A DNA stretch of 64,000 nt, taken from assembly GCA_030247725.1 (NCBI GenBank), contig JAOTRT010000010.1:81775-145774 (forward strand), given 5' to 3'. Position 1 is the stretch's first letter. Every line of letters starts with the position of its first letter. The stretch comes from Candidatus Nitricoxidireducens bremensis (GTDB lineage: Bacteria > Pseudomonadota > Gammaproteobacteria > Burkholderiales > Rhodocyclaceae). This document shows, in pieces, positions 28,821 through 38,173 of this stretch. A program made the translations under genes and the position numbers. The notes beneath the pieces are model-generated. The model was not told the DNA's origin and did not search any database. It saw only the letters and a list, made by a program, of their open reading frames with translations.

Positions 28821-30869
28821 CTATGCCGCCGCCGGCTCCGCCGGAATCCAGACCGTGAAGGCGGCGCCGCGCCCCGGCTCGCTGGCGACGGCGATGCGCC
28901 CGCCGTAGCGCGCCACCAGCGTGTAGCTGATGGAGAGGCCGAGGCCCGTGCCCTGCTCCGTCTTCGTCGTGAAGAAGGCATCGAAGATGCGGTCCAGGTG
29001 TTCCGGCGGAATGCCCTTGCCGGTGTCGGTCACCTCGACGGCGACGCCCGCCACGCCGGCCTCGTCCTGGTCGCGGGTGCGCAGCGTGAGGGTGCCGCCC
29101 TCGGGCATGGCGTGGATGGCATTCACCATCAGGTTGATGAGCACCTGCTGCAGTTCGTTGCGATTGAGGGTCACGCAGCGGCTGGCGGCATCTTCCCGGA
29201 CCACCGCGACGCGGGCGCGGCCGAGCAGGTGGCGCACCAGCACCAGGCAGTCAGCCACCACGTCGGCCGGCACTACGCTCTCCATGTAGCCGGCGAATTC
29301 GGTGGGCCGGGCGAACTGCAGCAGCTTGGTGACGATGGTGTTGATGCGCCCGACCTGCTGGTCGATGAGGGCCAGCTCGTCCTTGACGGCAAGGGCCTGG
29401 GGGCCGAGGACTTCCCGCGCCAGGTCCAGGTTGCCCTGGATCACGGCCACCGGGTTGTTGATCTCGTGGGCGACGCCGGCGGTGATCTCGCCGATGGCGG
29501 CGAGCTTCTCCGACATGGCGAGCTGCTTCTGGGCGGCGCGCAGCAGGCGGTTGGCCTCCTCCAGGTCGTGGGTACGCGCCGCCACCTTGCGGTCCAGCTC
29601 GTCGGCCCAGGCCTGCAACTGGCGGTTGCGGTCCTGCAGCTGGTCGAGCAGTTCGTCGAAGTGGCGCGCCAGGCGGCCGATCTCGTCCCGGCCGGAAACG
29701 CCGGTGCGGGCGTCCAGGTCGCCGGCCTGGACGGCGCTCATGGTGTCGTTCATGCGCTCCAGGGGCCGGAAGATGCTGCGCGCCCAGCGCAGGAACAGGG
29801 GCGTCGCCAGCAGGGCGACGAGGGCGAACAGGGCGACGATGGCCAGCACCGCGTTGCGCCGCGTCTCGGCGAAGGGCTTCTCCAGGAAGCCGACGTAGAG
29901 CATGCCGACGCGGCGGCCGAAGCTGTCGCTCACCGGTTCGTAGGCCGAGATGTACCAGTTGTTCACCACGAAGGCGCGGTCCAGCCAGGTGCGGCCGTCG
30001 CCCAGCACCCGGTCGCGCACGGCCTGGGAGACGCGGGTGCCCAGGGCGCGGGCGTCGCCGAACAGGCGCACGTTGGTGGCGATGCGCACGTCTTCGAGGA
30101 ACAGGGTGGCGGTGCCGTAGCTGCCCTCGGGCAGGGAGCCCTCCGTGTAGACCAGGTCGTTGATGTTGTCCACGAAGGCCAGGTTCTGGTTCAGCAGGGT
30201 ACCGCCCACCAGCGCCCCGGCCGGACGCCCGCGGGCGTCGACGATGGGGGCGGCGGCATGGATCACCATGCCGCGGGTCTCCGCCGTGGCCCTGGTCGGC
30301 GCGGCGTTGGGCGTGACGACGAGTTCGAGGCGGGCCTGCTTCGCCAGGGCCGCACCGATGCGTTCCAGTTCGGTATCGCGGAAGATGTCGATGCCGGTGC
30401 GGGCGCGGCCGTCCAGGGCCTCGCGTACCACGGGCCAGCGGTCGGCGTCGTCGCCGAGCAGGGCGGCGCTGGAAGCGGCGACGACACGGCCGCGGCCGTC
30501 GACCCAACTGAGGAAATCGAGGCCCAGCTCGTCGCGGCGGGCGGCCAGCATGTCGTTCAGGGCCGCCGGTCCCTCGCGTCCGGCCCGCTCCAGGGCGCGG
30601 GCGAAGGCGGCGGACTCGCCGACGCGCCCCACGTCGGCGCCGACCCGGTCGATGACGCGATGGAAATACTGGCGCGCCGTCACCAGGTCGCTGCCGACGC
30701 GGGAAATAAGCAGGCGGTCGAACTGGGCGCCGCCCCACCAGAGGGTCAGCACCAGCACCGCCGGCAGCACCACGACCATGGGCAGCAAGGCCATCAGCAG
30801 CAGGCGCAGCCGCACGGGTATCGGCGGCAGGCCGCGGCTGCGCGCGTCCGTGTCCTGGGCGTCGCTCAC
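28821..30869 (-). CDS. Cache-domain sensor histidine kinase (partner of the sigma54 response regulator)
   Basis: This 682-residue membrane kinase has helix 1 at about 22-44, a periplasmic Cache-like sensor (about 50-335), helix 2 (about 338-360) and a HAMP domain. A coiled coil follows, then a HisKA domain with phospho-acceptor His468 in AGVAHEINNPVAVIQGN, and an HATPase domain. The kinase type (NtrB/DctB-like) usually pairs with sigma54 activators. The cognate regulator gene ends 40 bases upstream in the same direction. The adjoining formate dehydrogenase operon suggests that it senses formate or another electron-donor signal; this is inference. Confidence 0.9.
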   Translation of the reverse strand: MSDAQDTDARSRGLPPIPVRLRLLLMALLPMVVVLPAVLVLTLWWGGAQFDRLLISRVGSDLVTARQYFHRVIDRVGADVGRVGESAAFARALERAGREGPAALNDMLAARRDELGLDFLSWVDGRGRVVAASSAALLGDDADRWPVVREALDGRARTGIDIFRDTELERIGAALAKQARLELVVTPNAAPTRATAETRGMVIHAAAPIVDARGRPAGALVGGTLLNQNLAFVDNINDLVYTEGSLPEGSYGTATLFLEDVRIATNVRLFGDARALGTRVSQAVRDRVLGDGRTWLDRAFVVNNWYISAYEPVSDSFGRRVGMLYVGFLEKPFAETRRNAVLAIVALFALVALLATPLFLRWARSIFRPLERMNDTMSAVQAGDLDARTGVSGRDEIGRLARHFDELLDQLQDRNRQLQAWADELDRKVAARTHDLEEANRLLRAAQKQLAMSEKLAAIGEITAGVAHEINNPVAVIQGNLDLAREVLGPQALAVKDELALIDQQVGRINTIVTKLLQFARPTEFAGYMESVVPADVVADCLVLVRHLLGRARVAVVREDAASRCVTLNRNELQQVLINLMVNAIHAMPEGGTLTLRTRDQDEAGVAGVAVEVTDTGKGIPPEHLDRIFDAFFTTKTEQGTGLGLSISYTLVARYGGRIAVASEPGRGAAFTVWIPAEPAAA

Positions 30870-30909
30870 GGGGCTTCGGCCACGGCAGCGCTACGGTACC
30901 GGGCGGAGT

Positions 30910-32298
30910 TCACGCGCCCCACTCGGCGCACTTGCGGTCCAGGGTCTTGCGCGAGACGCCGAGGCGGCGCGCGGCCTCGGCCTTGTTGTGGCCGCAGGCA
31001 GACAGGGTGCGCAGGATGTGGCGTTTCTCGATCTCTTCGAGGGGCAGGTCGGCCTCGGCGGGCTCGGCAGTCCTGTCGTCCGCCATGCAGCCGGCCGGGA
31101 AGGTGCCGAGGATGAGGAAGCGCTCGACCACGTTGCGCAGCTCGCGGGCGTTGCCGGGCCAGGCGTAGGCCCCCATGCGCTCCAGGGCCGCCGGCTCGAT
31201 GTCCGCCGACGCCATGTTGAGCTGGGCGGCCACCAGGCGCAGGAAGTGCCGGGCCAGGGGCTCGATGTCCTCGCGGCGCTCCCGCAGCGGCGGGATGTGC
31301 AGGTTCATGACGTTGAGACGGTAGTAGAGGTCCTGGCGGAAGCGGCCGACGGCCACCTCCTGGGCCAGATCCCGGTTGGTGGCGGCGAGGATGCGCACGT
31401 CCACGGGAATCTCCCGCTCGGCGCCGACGGGGCGGATCTTCTTGTCCTCGATGACCCGCAGCAGCTTGGTCTGCAGGGCCGGCGGCAGTTCGCCCACCTC
31501 GTCGAGGAACAGGGTGCCGCCCTGGGCGTAGAAGAAGAGCCCCTCCCGCGACGAGGCGGCGCCGGAGAAGGCGCCCTTCAGGTGGCCGAAGAGTTCGCTC
31601 TCCATGAGCTCGGGGGCGATGGCGCCGCAGTTCACGGGCACGAAGGGGCTGGCCGCCCGCGGCGAGAGATTGTGCAGGGCCCGGGCCGTGACTTCCTTGC
31701 CGGTGCCGGATTCGCCCGTGATGAGCACCGTCGTCGGCAGGGGCGCCAGGCGCTGCACCACGGCGCGGATGTTGCGGATGGCAGAGGAGTCCCCCACCAG
31801 GCCGTCGCCCTCGAATTCGGGCGCGCCGCAACTGGTGAGCTCCCGGCGCAGGACGAAGTTCTCGCGCTGGAGCCGGGCCCGGTCGAAGCAGCGGCCGATG
31901 GCGTTGAGGATCTGGTTGATGCGGAAGGGCTTGAGGATGAAGTCGGCGGCGCCGGCGCGCAAGGCCTGGATCGCCATTTCCAGGTCGGCGAAGGCGGTGA
32001 TGAGGATCACCTCGCTGTGAAGGCCCGCCTCCCGCATGTGCTGGAGCCAGGCCAGGCCCGTGGTGCCTGGCATCATGTTGTCGAGGACGATGAGGTCGAA
32101 GTGGCGCGCGTCGATAAGCCGGGCGGCCTCCTCGATGTTGGCCGCCGCCTCCACATGGCCGCAGCGGGAACTCAGGGCCCGGGTGAGAAAGCTGCGCATG
32201 CCCGGTTCGTCGTCCACGACCAGGGCCGAGTACTGGTGCCAGGGCCCGAAGGCTTCTTCGAGTTCGGCGGGGGAATCGACGGCGGGTGCAGGGGTCAT
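30910..32298 (-). CDS. Sigma54-dependent response regulator, NtrC family
   Basis: The 462 residues hold a receiver domain (phospho-acceptor Asp73 in [10 protein letters not shown], Lys in LKPF), an AAA+ domain and a Fis-type helix-turn-helix ([20 protein letters not shown]). The AAA+ domain has Walker A GESGTGKE and Walker [11 protein letters not shown]. The sigma54-contact loop reads GAFSGA rather than the usual GAFTGA. The start is uncertain: the ATG at 32298 begins the conserved part, and an in-frame ATG at 32334 is possible. It faces away from a sigma54-type promoter of the formate dehydrogenase genes, its probable target. Confidence 0.9.
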   Translation of the reverse strand: MTPAPAVDSPAELEEAFGPWHQYSALVVDDEPGMRSFLTRALSSRCGHVEAAANIEEAARLIDARHFDLIVLDNMMPGTTGLAWLQHMREAGLHSEVILITAFADLEMAIQALRAGAADFILKPFRINQILNAIGRCFDRARLQRENFVLRRELTSCGAPEFEGDGLVGDSSAIRNIRAVVQRLAPLPTTVLITGESGTGKEVTARALHNLSPRAASPFVPVNCGAIAPELMESELFGHLKGAFSGAASSREGLFFYAQGGTLFLDEVGELPPALQTKLLRVIEDKKIRPVGAEREIPVDVRILAATNRDLAQEVAVGRFRQDLYYRLNVMNLHIPPLRERREDIEPLARHFLRLVAAQLNMASADIEPAALERMGAYAWPGNARELRNVVERFLILGTFPAGCMADDRTAEPAEADLPLEEIEKRHILRTLSACGHNKAEAARRLGVSRKTLDRKCAEWGA

Positions 32299-32345
32299 GG
32301 CGGGACGGAGCAGGAAGCCTGGGTGAACCATTGTGGTGGCCCATG

Positions 32346-32358
32346 GGACATTTTGTCC
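32346..32358. promoter_or_regulatory. Palindromic upstream activator site (GGACA-N3-TGTCC)
   Basis: A perfect 13-bp palindrome lies about 110 bases upstream of the sigma54-type promoter, the usual distance for an NtrC-family activator site. A weaker relative with the same TGTCC half (32389-32401) lies 43 bases further on, about four helical turns, which would put both on the same DNA face. Binding by the adjacent regulator is inferred. Confidence 0.55.
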
Positions 32359-32455
32359 ACTCGCAGCGCAGCAAACCTTGATTCCATGGGTAATTCTGTC
32401 CAGGCTCGCGAGGTCAATAAAACTTACTCCATTGAAAATAAAAGACTTTAAATCC

Positions 32456-32471
32456 TGGCACCGCTCTTGCA
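32456..32471 (+). promoter_or_regulatory. Sigma54 (-24/-12) promoter of the formate dehydrogenase operon
   Basis: The sequence TGGCAC-N5-TTGCA matches the sigma54 consensus exactly, with the invariant GG and GC at the required spacing. It points toward the formate dehydrogenase genes, whose start lies 75 bases downstream, and predicts transcription from about 32482. The adjoining response regulator carries a sigma54 activator domain, which makes the pairing likely. Confidence 0.85.
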
Positions 32472-32545
32472 CTAGTCCAAACGATGGCCCCATGGGGATG
32501 GGGACATCTTGGCAATGCAACCAGAAACAGGAGGAGGTTCCTGAA

Positions 32546-35500
32546 ATGAAACTGAACAGGCGGCAGTTCTTCAAGATCTGCGCCGCCGGCATGGGGGGGT
32601 CGTCCGTCACCATGATGGGCTTCTCGCCGACACCGGCCCTGGCGGAGGTACGAGCCTTCAAGCTCGCCCGCGCCACGGAAACGCGCAACATGTGCCCGTA
32701 CTGCTCCGTCAGCTGCGGCGTGCTCATCTACTCGACCGGCGACAAGTCGAAAAACGCCAAGGCCGACATCATCCACATCGAGGGCGATCCGGATAACCCC
32801 GTGAACCGCGGCTCCCTGTGCCCGAAGGGCGCCGGCCTGCTCGACATGGTCAAGAGTCCGAACCGGCTCAAGTTCCCCGAGGTGCGCGAGCCCGGCTCCA
32901 CGGAATGGAAGCGCATTTCCTGGGACGAGGCGATCAACCGCATCGCCAAGCACATGAAGACGGACCGCGACGCCAACTTCATGACCCAGAACAAGGACGG
33001 CGTCACGGTCAACCGCTGGCCGACCACGGGCCTGCTGGCCTCCTCGGCGGCGTCGAACGAGGCCGGTTACCTGACGGTCAAGACTTTCCGCTCGCTGGGC
33101 ATCACCGCCCTCGACACGCAAGCCCGTATTTGACACGCCCCCACGGTGGCCAGTCTGGCTCCGAGTTTTGGGCGTGGCGCAATGACCAACCATTGGGTCG
33201 ACATCAAGAATGCCGACCTGGTCTTCGTCATGGGCGGCAACCCGGCTGAAGCGCATCCCTGCGGCTTCAAGTGGGCCATCAAAGCGAAGAAGACGCGCAA
33301 GGCGAAGCTGGTGGTCGTGGACCCCCGCTTCAACCGCACCGCGGCCGTCGCCGACTTCTATGCCCCCCTACGTCCCGGCAGCGACATCGCCTTCCTCGGC
33401 GGCGTCATCAACTACCTGCTCGCCAACGACAAGATCCACCACGAATACGTCAAGGCCTACACCAACGCGCCCTTCCTCATCGACGAGGGCTTCGCCTTCG
33501 ACGACGGCATCTTCTCCGGCTACAACACCGAGAAGCGCAGCTACGGCAAGGACACCTGGAAGTACCAGCTCGACAAGGACGGCTACGCCAAGGTCGACGA
33601 GACCCTGGAGAGCCCCAACTGCGTGTTCCAGTTGCTGAAGAAGCACTACAGCCGCTACACGCCCGAGGTGGTGAGCCAGGTCTGCGGCACGCCGAAGGAC
33701 GCCTTCCTCAAGGTCTGCGAATACATCGCCGAGACCGCGGCGCCCAACAAGACCATGACCAACCTGTACGCCCTGGGCTGGACGGAGCATTCGGTCGGAT
33801 CGCAGAACATCCGCTGCATGGCCATCATCCAGCAGCTGCTGGGCAACATGGGCATGGCGGGCGGCGGCATCAACGCCCTGCGCGGCCACGCCAACGTGCA
33901 GGGCATCACCGACTTCGCCCTCTACGCCCAGGTGCTGCCGGGCTACCTGAGCGCGCCGGGGGACGCCGATCCTGACCGCAAGACCTACCTGGAGAAGCGC
34001 ACGCCCAAGGCTCTGCGGCCGGGCCAGATGAACTTCCCGCAGAACTTCCCGAAGTGGTTCACCAGTCTGTGCAAGGCCTGGTGGGGCGATGCGGCCAACA
34101 AGGACAACGACTTCGCCTTCGACTACCTCCCGAAGCTGGGCGGCGCGTCCGACGTGCTGTCGATCTTCAACGCCATGTACGAAGGGAAGATGAACGGCTT
34201 CTTCTGCCAGGGCTTCAACCCCCTCGCCTCGGTGGCGAACAAGAAGAAGGTCGGCGACGCCCTGGCCAAGCTCAAGTATCTGGTCGTCATCGATCCGCTG
34301 GCCACCGACACCTCCGAGTTCTGGAAGCCCCACGGCGAGTTCAACGAGGTCGATCCCTCCAAGGTGCAGACCGAGGTGTTCCGCCTGCCGGCGGGCCTGT
34401 TCGCCGAGCAGACCGGCAGCTTCACCAACTCGGGCCGCGTCGTGCAATGGCACTGGAAGGCCGCCGACGCGCCGGGCGAGGCGAAGGACGACACGGAGAT
34501 CCTCGCCGCCCTCTTCCTCAAGCTCAAGGAGATGTACGCCAAGGACGGCGGCGCCTTCCCCGACCCGATCCTCAAGCTGACCTGGGGTTACCGCCAGCCC
34601 GCCAAGCCGGCGCCCGAGGAGGTGTTGATGGAGATCAACGGCAAGGCCCTGGCCGATGTCGTCGATCCCAAGGACGCCACCAAGGTGTTGGTGAAGGCCG
34701 GCGAGCAGCTGCCGAGCTTCGCCATGCTGCGGGACGACGGCTCCACCACCTGCGGCAACTGGATCTACTGCGGCACCTGGTCCCAGGCCGGCAACAACAC
34801 CGCCAGGCGCGACAACAGCGACCCGTCCGGCCTCGGCCAGACGCTGAACTGGGGCTACGCCTGGCCGGTGAACCGCCGCATCCTCTACAACCGCGCCTCG
34901 GCGGACCCGGCCGGCAAGGCCTGGGACCCGAAGCGCACGGTGCTCAAGTGGCTGGGTGACAAGTGGGGCGGCAACGACATCCCCGACATGCGCCCGGACG
35001 CCGCGCCCGACCAGGGGGTCATGCCCTTCATCATGAACCCCGAGGGCGTGGCACGCCTGTTCTCCCGCGAGCTGATGGCGGAAGGCCCGTTCCCCGAGCA
35101 CTACGAGCCCTTCGAGACGCCGCTCGACAAGAACCCCATGCACCCGAACAACCCGAAGGCCACCAGCAATCCGGCGGCGCGGGTTTACAAGGGCGACATG
35201 GAGGCCTTCGGCAAGGCGAAGGACTTCCCCTACGTGGCGACCACCTATCGCCTCACCGAGCACTTCCATTACTGGACCAAGCACGCCCACATCAACGCCG
35301 TGCTGCAGCCCGAGCAGTTCGTCGAGATCGGCGAGGAACTGGCCAGGGAGAAGGGCATCAGGAACGGTGACACGGTCAAGGTGCGCAGCAACCGCGGCTT
35401 CATCAAGGGCATCGCCGTGGTCACCAAGCGCATCCGGACCCTGGAGGTCGACGGCAAGAAGGTGCACACGGTAGGCATCCCCATCCACTACGGTTTCAAG

Positions 35501-35611
35501 GGGGTGACGAAGCCCGGCTTCATCACCAACACCCTGACGCCGTTCGTGGGCGACGCCAACACGCAGACGCCGGAGTACAAGGCGTTCCTGGTCAACATCG
35601 AGAGAGCCTAA
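32546..35611 (+). CDS. fdnG: Formate dehydrogenase major (alpha) subunit, selenocysteine-containing
   Basis: This molybdopterin enzyme oxidises formate to CO2 in the periplasm. The 1021-codon gene has an in-frame TGA at 33131-33133, codon 196, the same position as Sec196 of Escherichia coli FdnG. It lies in the active-site context [23 protein letters not shown], and the frame continues without a break. A Tat signal (RRQFFK) begins the protein, and a 4Fe-4S motif (CPYCSVSC, then Cys92) follows. The usual Sec decoding genes selA, selB and selC are nearby. A GGAGG site precedes the ATG. Simple gene finders would split it at the TGA. Confidence 0.95.
33131..33176 (+). promoter_or_regulatory. SECIS element directing selenocysteine at the UGA of fdnG
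   Basis: Directly after the UGA the RNA folds into a stem-loop. A lower stem pairs CACGCCC (33134-33140) with GGGCGTG (33170-33176). The upper stem, CGG-U-GGCC with GGCTCCG, carries a single bulged U at 33147 and the pentaloop AGUCU. Counting from the UGA, the bulged U17, G23 and U24 are at the positions that SelB needs in the Escherichia coli elements. Confidence 0.88.
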
Positions 35612-35621
35612 GGAGGCGCAC

Positions 35622-36509
35622 ATGGCACTGCAATCGCTAGACATCGCGCGCCGCTCGGCAACGACGACCCCGTCGCCCTCGGTGCGCCAGACCACGGAAG
35701 TGGCGAAACTCATCGACGTGTCCACCTGCATCGGCTGCAAGGCCTGCCAGGCGGCATGCATGGAGTGGAACGACATCCGCGACCCGGTCGGCTGGAACCT
35801 CGGCATGTACGACAACCCGGTGAACCTGACCGAGAACTCCTGGACCGTCATGCGGTTCAGCGAATTCGAGGAGAACGGCAAGCTGGAATGGCTGATCCGC
35901 AAGGACGGCTGCATGCATTGCGCCGATCCGGGCTGCCTCAAGGCCTGCCCGGCCCCCGGCGCCATCATCCAGTACGCCAACGGCATCGTCGATTTCCACG
36001 AGGAGAACTGCATCGGCTGCGGCTACTGCATCACCGGCTGCCCCTTCAACGTCCCGCGCATCTCCAAGAAGGACGGCAAGGCCTACAAGTGCACCCTGTG
36101 CTCGGACCGGGTCGCCGTCGGCCAGGCGCCGGCCTGCGTCAAGGCCTGCCCGACCGGCGCCATCCAGTACGGCTCCAAGGAGCAGATGAAGGACTACGCC
36201 GCCACGCGGGTCAAGGACCTCAACGAACGGGGCTACAAGAACGCGGGGCTGTACGACCCGCAAGGCGTCGGCGGCACCCACGTCATGTACGTGCTGCACC
36301 ACGCCGACCGGCCGCAGCTCTACAGCGGCCTGCCGGCGGAGCCGAGCGTCAGTCCGCTGGTCGGTCTGTGGAAGGGAATCGCCAAGCCGCTCGCCACCGC
36401 CACCATGGCGCTGGTCGGCATCGCCAGCCTGTTCCACTACATCACGAAGGGTCCCAACGAAGTCTCGAAAGAGACCGAGAAGGAAGTGGAAAAGGAGGAC
36501 GCAGCATGA
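35622..36509 (+). CDS. fdnH: Formate dehydrogenase iron-sulfur (beta) subunit
   Basis: This subunit passes electrons from the alpha subunit to the cytochrome b subunit through four 4Fe-4S clusters. The 295 residues show the expected Cys runs: [35 protein letters not shown] and CTLC followed by CVKAC. A C-terminal membrane helix (about residues 258-275) anchors it, and a Glu/Lys-rich tail follows. It starts 10 bases after fdnG with an AAGGAGG site, and its stop overlaps the next start by four bases. Confidence 0.95.
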   Translation: MALQSLDIARRSATTTPSPSVRQTTEVAKLIDVSTCIGCKACQAACMEWNDIRDPVGWNLGMYDNPVNLTENSWTVMRFSEFEENGKLEWLIRKDGCMHCADPGCLKACPAPGAIIQYANGIVDFHEENCIGCGYCITGCPFNVPRISKKDGKAYKCTLCSDRVAVGQAPACVKACPTGAIQYGSKEQMKDYAATRVKDLNERGYKNAGLYDPQGVGGTHVMYVLHHADRPQLYSGLPAEPSVSPLVGLWKGIAKPLATATMALVGIASLFHYITKGPNEVSKETEKEVEKEDAA

Positions 36510-37126
36510 TCCGCGATCCGAAAGACCTCAAGCGCTACACGGCGCACGAGCGGGCCAACCACTGGGTGGTGGGGATGAGCTTCATCCTCCTCGCCCTGTC
36601 GGGCCTGGCCCTGTTCCATCCGCTGTTCTGGCCGCTCACCAACCTGTTCGGCGGCGGCACCTGGACGCGCATCCTGCATCCCTTCATCGGCGTGCTGATG
36701 GCCTTCTCCTTCCTGGCTCTCTACCACCGGTTCAAGGCGCTCAACGAAATGACGCCGACGGACTGGGAGTGGGTGGGCCGCGTCAAGGAGATGGTGGACG
36801 GCGACGACCACAACATGCCGGAACAGGGCAAGTACAACGGCGGCCAGAAGCTGCTGTTCTGGGCCCTGGCCGTCTGCGTGCTGCTGCTGTTCGTCTCCGG
36901 CATCCCCCTGTGGCGCGCCTTCTTCGACCCGCCGGTCGGGCTGGCACGCCTCGCGGCGGTGGTCCATGCCGTCGCCGCCTCGGTGATGATCGGCCTCATC
37001 ACGGTGCACGTGTATGCGGCCATCTGGGTGAAGGGCACCATCCGCGCCATGTGGTACGGCACGGTGACCCGCGCATGGGCCCGCCAGCACCACCGGGCCT
37101 GGTACCGCCAGGTGACCGGCAAGTAG
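36506..37126 (+). CDS. fdnI: Formate dehydrogenase cytochrome b556 (gamma) subunit
   Basis: This four-helix membrane subunit uses two b hemes to pass electrons to the quinone pool. The 206 residues have helices at about 20-40, 55-72, 112-130 and 148-170. His residues suited to heme binding are in HERANHW, HPFIGVL, VHAVAA and HVYAAIW. The ATG overlaps the beta subunit stop. The long frame upstream of this start is only the shifted reading of the beta gene. Confidence 0.94.
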   Translation: MIRDPKDLKRYTAHERANHWVVGMSFILLALSGLALFHPLFWPLTNLFGGGTWTRILHPFIGVLMAFSFLALYHRFKALNEMTPTDWEWVGRVKEMVDGDDHNMPEQGKYNGGQKLLFWALAVCVLLLFVSGIPLWRAFFDPPVGLARLAAVVHAVAASVMIGLITVHVYAAIWVKGTIRAMWYGTVTRAWARQHHRAWYRQVTGK

Positions 37127-37143
37127 TTTCCTCGTAGTGAGTT

Positions 37144-37176
37144 GGCCCGCGAACTCCGGTTCGCGGGCCTATTTTT
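37144..37176 (+). terminator. Terminator between the formate dehydrogenase subunits and fdhE
   Basis: A perfect 11-bp stem (37144-37154 with 37159-37169, loop TCCG) is followed by TATTTTT. This is a good intrinsic terminator, so fdhE, which begins 10 bases later, is either read through at a reduced level or has its own promoter inside this gap. Confidence 0.85.
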
Positions 37177-37185
37177 GGAGTCTCC

Positions 37186-38103
37186 ATGAACGCCACGATG
37201 GAATACGGCGCCCCGGCCGCCGGCACCGCCGAGCCGCCCCGGGTGATCGTCCCCGACCGCAGCAGCCTTTTCGCCGACCGGGCCCGGCGCTTCGCCGCCC
37301 TCGCCGACGGCCATTCCCTCGGCGACTGGCTGCGCTTCCTCGGCCGCCTCAGCCTCGCCCAGCACGGCGCCCTCCAGGCCCTGCGCCCCGTTCCCCTGCC
37401 CGATGCCGCCGCCCTGGCGCAGGCCCGCAGCCACGGCATGCCTCCCGTACCGGCCCAGCACTGGCCCCGCGACCCCGCCTGGCGCGGCACCCTCGTCGGC
37501 ATCCTCGCCGCCCTCCAGTCCTCCGGTCTTACCGAAGCGGCCCAGCAGAGCTGCGCCCGCCTTGCCGCCGCCTCCGTCGAAGCGCAGGAAGCCCTCGCCG
37601 ACCGGGTGCTGCGCACCGAACTCTACGGCGACGACGCCGATCTGCTGCCCTTCGTCGCCGCCGCTCTCCAAGTCTATTGGACCGCCCTCGCCGCCAGCCT
37701 GGGCACGGCCCAGGTGCGGACCCTCGACGTGCCCGGCGTCTGCCCCTGCTGCGGCAGTCTGCCGGTCGCCAGCGTCGTGCGCACGGCGGCCGAGGCCAAC
37801 AACCTGCGCTACCTCCACTGCTCCCTGTGCAATACGGAATGGAACCTGGTGCGGGTGAAATGCGCCGCCTGCGACTCGACGGCGAAGATCGCCTACCGCC
37901 ACATCGACGGCGACGCCGTCCAGGCCATGCGCGCCGAGACCTGCGACGACTGCATGAGCTACCTGAAGATCCTCTACCAGGAGAAGGCCCCCGACGGCGA
38001 TCCGGTGGCCGACGACCTCGCCACCCTGGCCCTCGACCTGCTTCTCGACGAGGCGGGGTACTCCCGTTCCGGACCTAACTTGTTGTTTATTCCGGGACAG
38101 TGA
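37186..38103 (+). CDS. fdhE: Formate dehydrogenase accessory protein FdhE
   Basis: FdhE is a cytoplasmic rubredoxin-like protein needed for maturation of exported formate dehydrogenases; it binds the catalytic subunit before Tat export. The 305 residues hold the C-terminal zinc/iron site as CxxC pairs: CPCCGS, CSLCNTEW, CAAC and CDDC, the last followed by the conserved MSYLKILYQEK. It follows fdnGHI after a terminator, the normal neighbourhood. Confidence 0.94.
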   Translation: MNATMEYGAPAAGTAEPPRVIVPDRSSLFADRARRFAALADGHSLGDWLRFLGRLSLAQHGALQALRPVPLPDAAALAQARSHGMPPVPAQHWPRDPAWRGTLVGILAALQSSGLTEAAQQSCARLAAASVEAQEALADRVLRTELYGDDADLLPFVAAALQVYWTALAASLGTAQVRTLDVPGVCPCCGSLPVASVVRTAAEANNLRYLHCSLCNTEWNLVRVKCAACDSTAKIAYRHIDGDAVQAMRAETCDDCMSYLKILYQEKAPDGDPVADDLATLALDLLLDEAGYSRSGPNLLFIPGQ

Positions 38104-38173
38104 CTAGAATGGGACGCCGGTCCACAACAAAAAAGACAGCGGCCGATCCATTCAAATCACCGGGAGGAGAGCC

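Noticed and set aside
33146..35611. A separate formate dehydrogenase gene starting at the GTG after the TGA
   Set aside because: The reading frame is the same on both sides of the TGA, the position equals Sec196 and a SECIS follows, so it is one gene.
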